DNA from: Shewanella algae
GTDB lineage: Bacteria > Pseudomonadota > Gammaproteobacteria > Enterobacterales > Shewanellaceae
Assembly (NCBI RefSeq): GCF_009183365.2
Contig: NZ_CP068230.1
Coordinates: 1,393,001 to 1,457,000 of the forward strand
Length of the DNA: 64,000 bases
Reading direction: 5' to 3'
Shown: positions 60,739 to 64,000 of the stretch, piece after piece
Numbering within the stretch: the stretch's first letter is position 1
Layout: the number at the start of each line of letters is the position of its first letter
Notes under the pieces: generated by a model
Databases searched by the model: none
What the model was told of the DNA's origin: nothing
The model's input: the letters and a program-made list of their open reading frames with translations, nothing else
Translations under genes and position numbers: made by a program

Positions 60739-60763
60739 AAAAAGCCGAGCTAAGCTCGGCTTT
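60739..60763 (-). terminator. Terminator after proS
   Basis: On the minus strand AAAGCCGAGC / GCTCGGCTTT form a tight hairpin followed by Ts (plus-strand A run at 60739-60743). Confidence 0.85.
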
Positions 60764-60810
60764 CTTGTTCCTGGGTTTTCTGGAGCCTGGGGGCTCTTGA
60801 ATTCAGGAGC

Positions 60811-62529
60811 TTACTTCTGGCCAGCGGCCTTTTTGATAAAGTCCACTATCTCCGCCATAGGCACTTCCTGCTTTTCTCCGGTGCGGCGGTTCTTATATTC
60901 ATAAACACCGGCATCCAGATTGCGATCGCCAATCACTATGGTGTGAGGCAGACCCAGGAGCTCCATATCGGCAAACATCACGCCAGGGCGCTCTTTACGG
61001 TCGTCAAACAGCACTTCGATACCTGCATCGGTCAGCTCTTTGTAAAGCAGCTCGGCAGTATCAGTCACTCTGTGTGACTTGTGCATGTTCATCGGCAGAA
61101 TACCCACTGTGAATGGGGCAATCGCTTCCGGCCAAATGATACCGCGGTCATCGTGATTCTGCTCGATAGCTGCGGCAACGATGCGGCTGACGCCGACACC
61201 ATAACAGCCCATCAGCAGGGTCTGAGACTTGCCATTCTCGTCCAGCACAGTGGCGTTCATGGCGGCAGAGTAGTTGGTGCCCAGCTGGAAGATATGGCCA
61301 ACTTCAATACCGCGGGCGAAGGCGTAAGTGCCTTTGCCGTCAGGGGTGGTTTCGCCTTCCACTACGTTACGGATATCGGCGGCGCTGGCCAGCGGCAGAT
61401 CCCGCTCCCAGTTGATACCGAAATAGTGTTTGTCGTCTAGGTTGGCACCGGCGGCAAAGTCGCTCATCACGGCAACACTGTGATCTATTACCACAGGAAT
61501 AGTCAGACCGACTGGGCCGAGAGAACCTGGCCCGGCTCCCAGCGCGTCACGAATTTCCGCTTCAGAGGCAAATTCCAGCGGCGCGGCAACCAGTTCCAGT
61601 TTGTCGGCTTTGACTTCGTTCAGCTCATGGTCGCCACGGACAACCAGGGCTATCAGCGGGGCCTCTTCGGTGGCGCCTTTGACTATCAGGGTCTTAACCG
61701 TCTTGGTGATATCCAGGCCAAACTGCTCAACCAGTTCGTCTATGGTCTTGGCATTGGGTGTGTCTACCAAGGTCATTTCCTGAGTGGGCGCGGCGCGCTC
61801 CATGGTTGGCAGCGGCGCTTCGGCTTTCTCAATATTGGCGGCATAGTCGCTGCCATTGGAGTAGGCAATCAGATCTTCACCACTGCTTGCCAGAACATGG
61901 AACTCGTGTGACATGCTGCCACCGATAGAGCCGGTATCTGCCAGTACAGGGCGGAAGGCCAGGCCCATGCGCGACAAGATGTTGCTGTAAGCCGTGTACA
62001 TGGCCTGATAGGTATCATCCATGGTTTGCTGATCCAGATGGAAAGAGTAGGCGTCTTTCATCAGGAACTCACGTGAGCGCATGACACCGAAGCGTGGGCG
62101 GACTTCATCACGGAATTTGGTCTGGATTTGATACAGGGTCAGCGGCAGTTGCTTGTAGGAGCTGACTTCTTTGCGCACCAGATCGGTAATCACTTCTTCA
62201 TGGGTTGGACCCAGAACGAAGTCACGATTGTGACGGTCTACAAAGCGCAGCAGTTCCGGGCCAAACTTGTCCCAGCGACCTGTTTCCACCCAGAGATCCC
62301 CCGGCTGTACCATGGGCATCAGAATTTCGATGGCACCGGCCTTGTTCATCTCTTCACGCACAATGGCTTCGACCTTGCGCAGTACGCGCAGGCCGGACGG
62401 CAGCCAGCTATAGAGGCCTGAGGCGTTGCGACGTATCATACCGGCGCGTAGCATAAGCTGATGACTGACTATCTCTGCATTGGCAGGGTTTTCTTTCTGT
62501 GTTGATAACAGGTATTGACTGACTCGCAT
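60811..62529 (-). CDS. proS: Prolyl-tRNA synthetase (bacterial type)
   Basis: The 572-residue class II synthetase charges tRNA-Pro. Motif 1 lies near MLRAGMIRRNASGLYSWLPS; motif 2 is in FRDEVRPRFGVMRSREFLMKD (read as two parts); motif 3 is in GCYGVGVSRIVAAA. A YbaK-like editing insertion (about residues 230-380, TVKTLIVKG and HSVAVMSDFAAGAN) that removes Ala from tRNA-Pro sits between motifs 2 and 3, as in the bacterial form. The anticodon-binding domain ends in GEKQEVPMAEIVDFI. It stands alone with a terminator. Confidence 0.97.
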   Translation of the reverse strand: MRVSQYLLSTQKENPANAEIVSHQLMLRAGMIRRNASGLYSWLPSGLRVLRKVEAIVREEMNKAGAIEILMPMVQPGDLWVETGRWDKFGPELLRFVDRHNRDFVLGPTHEEVITDLVRKEVSSYKQLPLTLYQIQTKFRDEVRPRFGVMRSREFLMKDAYSFHLDQQTMDDTYQAMYTAYSNILSRMGLAFRPVLADTGSIGGSMSHEFHVLASSGEDLIAYSNGSDYAANIEKAEAPLPTMERAAPTQEMTLVDTPNAKTIDELVEQFGLDITKTVKTLIVKGATEEAPLIALVVRGDHELNEVKADKLELVAAPLEFASEAEIRDALGAGPGSLGPVGLTIPVVIDHSVAVMSDFAAGANLDDKHYFGINWERDLPLASAADIRNVVEGETTPDGKGTYAFARGIEVGHIFQLGTNYSAAMNATVLDENGKSQTLLMGCYGVGVSRIVAAAIEQNHDDRGIIWPEAIAPFTVGILPMNMHKSHRVTDTAELLYKELTDAGIEVLFDDRKERPGVMFADMELLGLPHTIVIGDRNLDAGVYEYKNRRTGEKQEVPMAEIVDFIKKAAGQK

Positions 62530-62641
62530 TACCTTGGGTCCGAAATGAATTGAATGGCCGCCATTTTATCACTTGCTTTGATGATGTCACGCGGCCAGGG
62601 CGGATAAATTCCCCTTTCCTTGCTCGAATTTAGCCTGTCGG

Positions 62642-63883
62642 CTACTGATTGGCGCCGGCGCTGCAGTTGCCGCCGCGGTTTTGGGCGCTGAGCAGGGCTT
62701 CTTCAGCCTGAAATACCAGGGTGTCCCAACCGAGTTGCCTGGCCGGTTGGATGTTGGCCACACCGATAGAGACTGTCAGTCTTGGGCTTTGGGCCTTGGC
62801 TCTCAGATTGGCCGCCAGCACAAATTGATTGAGGCTCTGGGCAATGCGGATACAGGCTTCCGGATCCCGGTCTGGCAGTAACAGTGCCAACTGAGATTGT
62901 TGCAATCGCGCCAGAAAATGTTCACCGCTAATTTCAAAGTCCAGCAGCCTTTGGGCCAAATGCAACAGGGTTTCGCTGGCAATGGCCTGATCGCTCTGAA
63001 TGAGCAACAGGCCTATCCTGTGCTGTTTCACTACCGCTTTGTGCCAGGCCTGCTTCAACAGTTGGTTGAAGCTGCGGCGGTTATAGAGCCCTGTGAGTTC
63101 GTCCTGTTGTTGCTCGCTGGTCAAGGCACTCATTTGGGCCTCAAGGGACAACAGCGCATGGTTTATCTTGAGTGTTTCCCTGTTCACGGCATTTGGGGAG
63201 TTGCCACCGAAGTTTTGTTCCGCCAATTCGCTGAGCTTGTGGCTGGTCTGCAACAAGGGTTTGAGCAGGTGGCGGCCAAGTACAGCCCAGGCCACAGTTT
63301 GACTCAGAACTATCAGCGCCAGTGACCCGAGCACCAGCCCTAGCAAGGTTTGCATCAGCGACTTGCTGTTCTTTTGTGCCTGGGCATCCAGGTGGGTCAG
63401 CCCTATGCCGGACAGGCGCAGAGAAAGATTATCTATGGCACTTATCATGCCGGTCATATGTGGTGCTCTCAAAGGCTGACCACTCATCACTGACAGCTGT
63501 TGTCCAAGAGCCAGGGCCTCGTCATATTCTTTGGCCGCCAGGGTAAACTGACTCAGGGTGGTTATTATCTGTTGTTGTCTCTGCCTGGTTTCGTCGAGGA
63601 TAGCCTCCCGCTCGTTGGAGGGATAGGTAGGCCAGTTGTTTTTGAGTTTCAGCAGTGCCAGATGCTGCATCTGGTTGGCTTTGATGGTTTGCAGCAGCAG
63701 TTTCTGATCCTGGAGCTCGGCGATATGGGCCTTGCCTGTACGCTCCATCACCCAGAGGCTGGCTCCGCCAAAAAACACTATCAGCCCGGCAAGCAGAAAA
63801 AACTCAGCAGTAACCGGCTGCGGATCCCCGGCAAGCCAAGTGACGTGCTTCTTGGTGTTTGTGTGTTTGGGCGGGTTTGGCAA
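62642..63883 (-). CDS. Membrane sensor protein with a GGDEF-fold domain lacking the GGDEF motif
   Basis: The 413-residue protein has two membrane helices (about residues 27-45 and 170-195) enclosing a helical periplasmic sensor region, then a HAMP-like linker and a C-terminal domain that begins with the diguanylate cyclase helix DELTGLYNRRSFNQLL. The active-site turn, normally GGDEF, reads QQSQL in FLARLQQSQLALLLP, and the I-site is absent. It is therefore unlikely to make cyclic-di-GMP and may act as a receptor or scaffold. The start is uncertain: no ATG is in frame, and TTG 63883 is the outermost candidate. It is transcribed in the same direction as proS, 112 bases upstream of it. Confidence 0.8.
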   Translation of the reverse strand: MPNPPKHTNTKKHVTWLAGDPQPVTAEFFLLAGLIVFFGGASLWVMERTGKAHIAELQDQKLLLQTIKANQMQHLALLKLKNNWPTYPSNEREAILDETRQRQQQIITTLSQFTLAAKEYDEALALGQQLSVMSGQPLRAPHMTGMISAIDNLSLRLSGIGLTHLDAQAQKNSKSLMQTLLGLVLGSLALIVLSQTVAWAVLGRHLLKPLLQTSHKLSELAEQNFGGNSPNAVNRETLKINHALLSLEAQMSALTSEQQQDELTGLYNRRSFNQLLKQAWHKAVVKQHRIGLLLIQSDQAIASETLLHLAQRLLDFEISGEHFLARLQQSQLALLLPDRDPEACIRIAQSLNQFVLAANLRAKAQSPRLTVSIGVANIQPARQLGWDTLVFQAEEALLSAQNRGGNCSAGANQ

Positions 63884-64000
63884 TCCATGGCGCTCAACTT
63901 CCTCTTATTGATTTTTTTCACTGCCCGTCAGTGGCTTATCGCGTCTATCTCCCACTACTCTAGCAGGATTTCCCGCCATTATGGCAAACGCGGGTACCGA

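Noticed and set aside
1..64000. CRISPR arrays, tRNA and rRNA genes
   Set aside because: No regularly spaced repeats or recognisable tRNA/rRNA sequence were found on reading either strand.

Overview
The window looks like chromosomal DNA of a gammaproteobacterium of the genus Shewanella or a close relative. The main reasons are the lactate-utilisation order lldP, dld-II, lldE, lldF, lldG, a RibB protein carrying a decayed GTP cyclohydrolase II half (the RibBX form), PilY1-like proteins each followed by a small periplasmic partner, and periplasmic versions of thiol and glutathione peroxidase. Base composition is moderate (a little above half GC by eye) and fairly uniform; the AT-rich parts are intergenic. 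I saw no rRNA, tRNA, insertion sequence, prophage or CRISPR array.

Layout. 0-5 kb: an outer-membrane porin-like protein, a secreted glutathione-peroxidase-like protein, ferrochelatase and a tryptophan dioxygenase/kynureninase-like pair. 5-7 kb: ruvX, yqgE, a SUI1-type factor, and a small membrane protein divergent from a DUF4136 lipoprotein across a perfect 7-1-7 Fur-type palindrome. 7.7-12.2 kb: a LysR regulator divergent from a PACE-type efflux protein, an OmpA-like protein, an MscS channel, a periplasmic Tpx and a TRIC-type channel. 12.5-17.8 kb: threonine aldolase, a thioesterase, ferredoxin plus a repeat lipoprotein, and a LysR regulator divergent from an SDR and an MFS transporter. 17.9-28.9 kb: TrhP, an HDOD protein with an EAL phosphodiesterase, a thioesterase, a solute-binding protein, an OsmC protein, a DUF1428 protein and an RND efflux pair. 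29-37.7 kb: two tandem PilY1-like plus small-partner modules, the most unusual part of the window. 37.7-50.8 kb: ettA, glyA, then nrdR-ribD-ribE-ribBX-ribH-nusB-thiL-pgpA, an NfeD/slipin pair and a secreted TonB-C protein. 50.9-58.4 kb: the lactate operon. 59-64 kb: nadK, grpE with a heat-shock type promoter, proS and a GGDEF-fold membrane protein.

How parts work together. The lactate genes encode uptake (LldP), oxidation of D-lactate (Dld-II) and of L-lactate (LldEFG), feeding electrons to respiration; several CRP-type palindromes sit upstream of lldP. The riboflavin genes make flavins; RibBX probably supplies only the dihydroxybutanone phosphate branch, so GTP cyclohydrolase II must be encoded elsewhere. 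NusB, ThiL and PgpA follow as a co-directional run. The PilY1-like modules probably act with a type IV pilus or pilus-like secretion machine encoded elsewhere, because no pilin gene is present here.

Limits: everything is from reading the sequence and from memory of families. No alignment, profile search or structure prediction was run; identities between paralogues are by eye.
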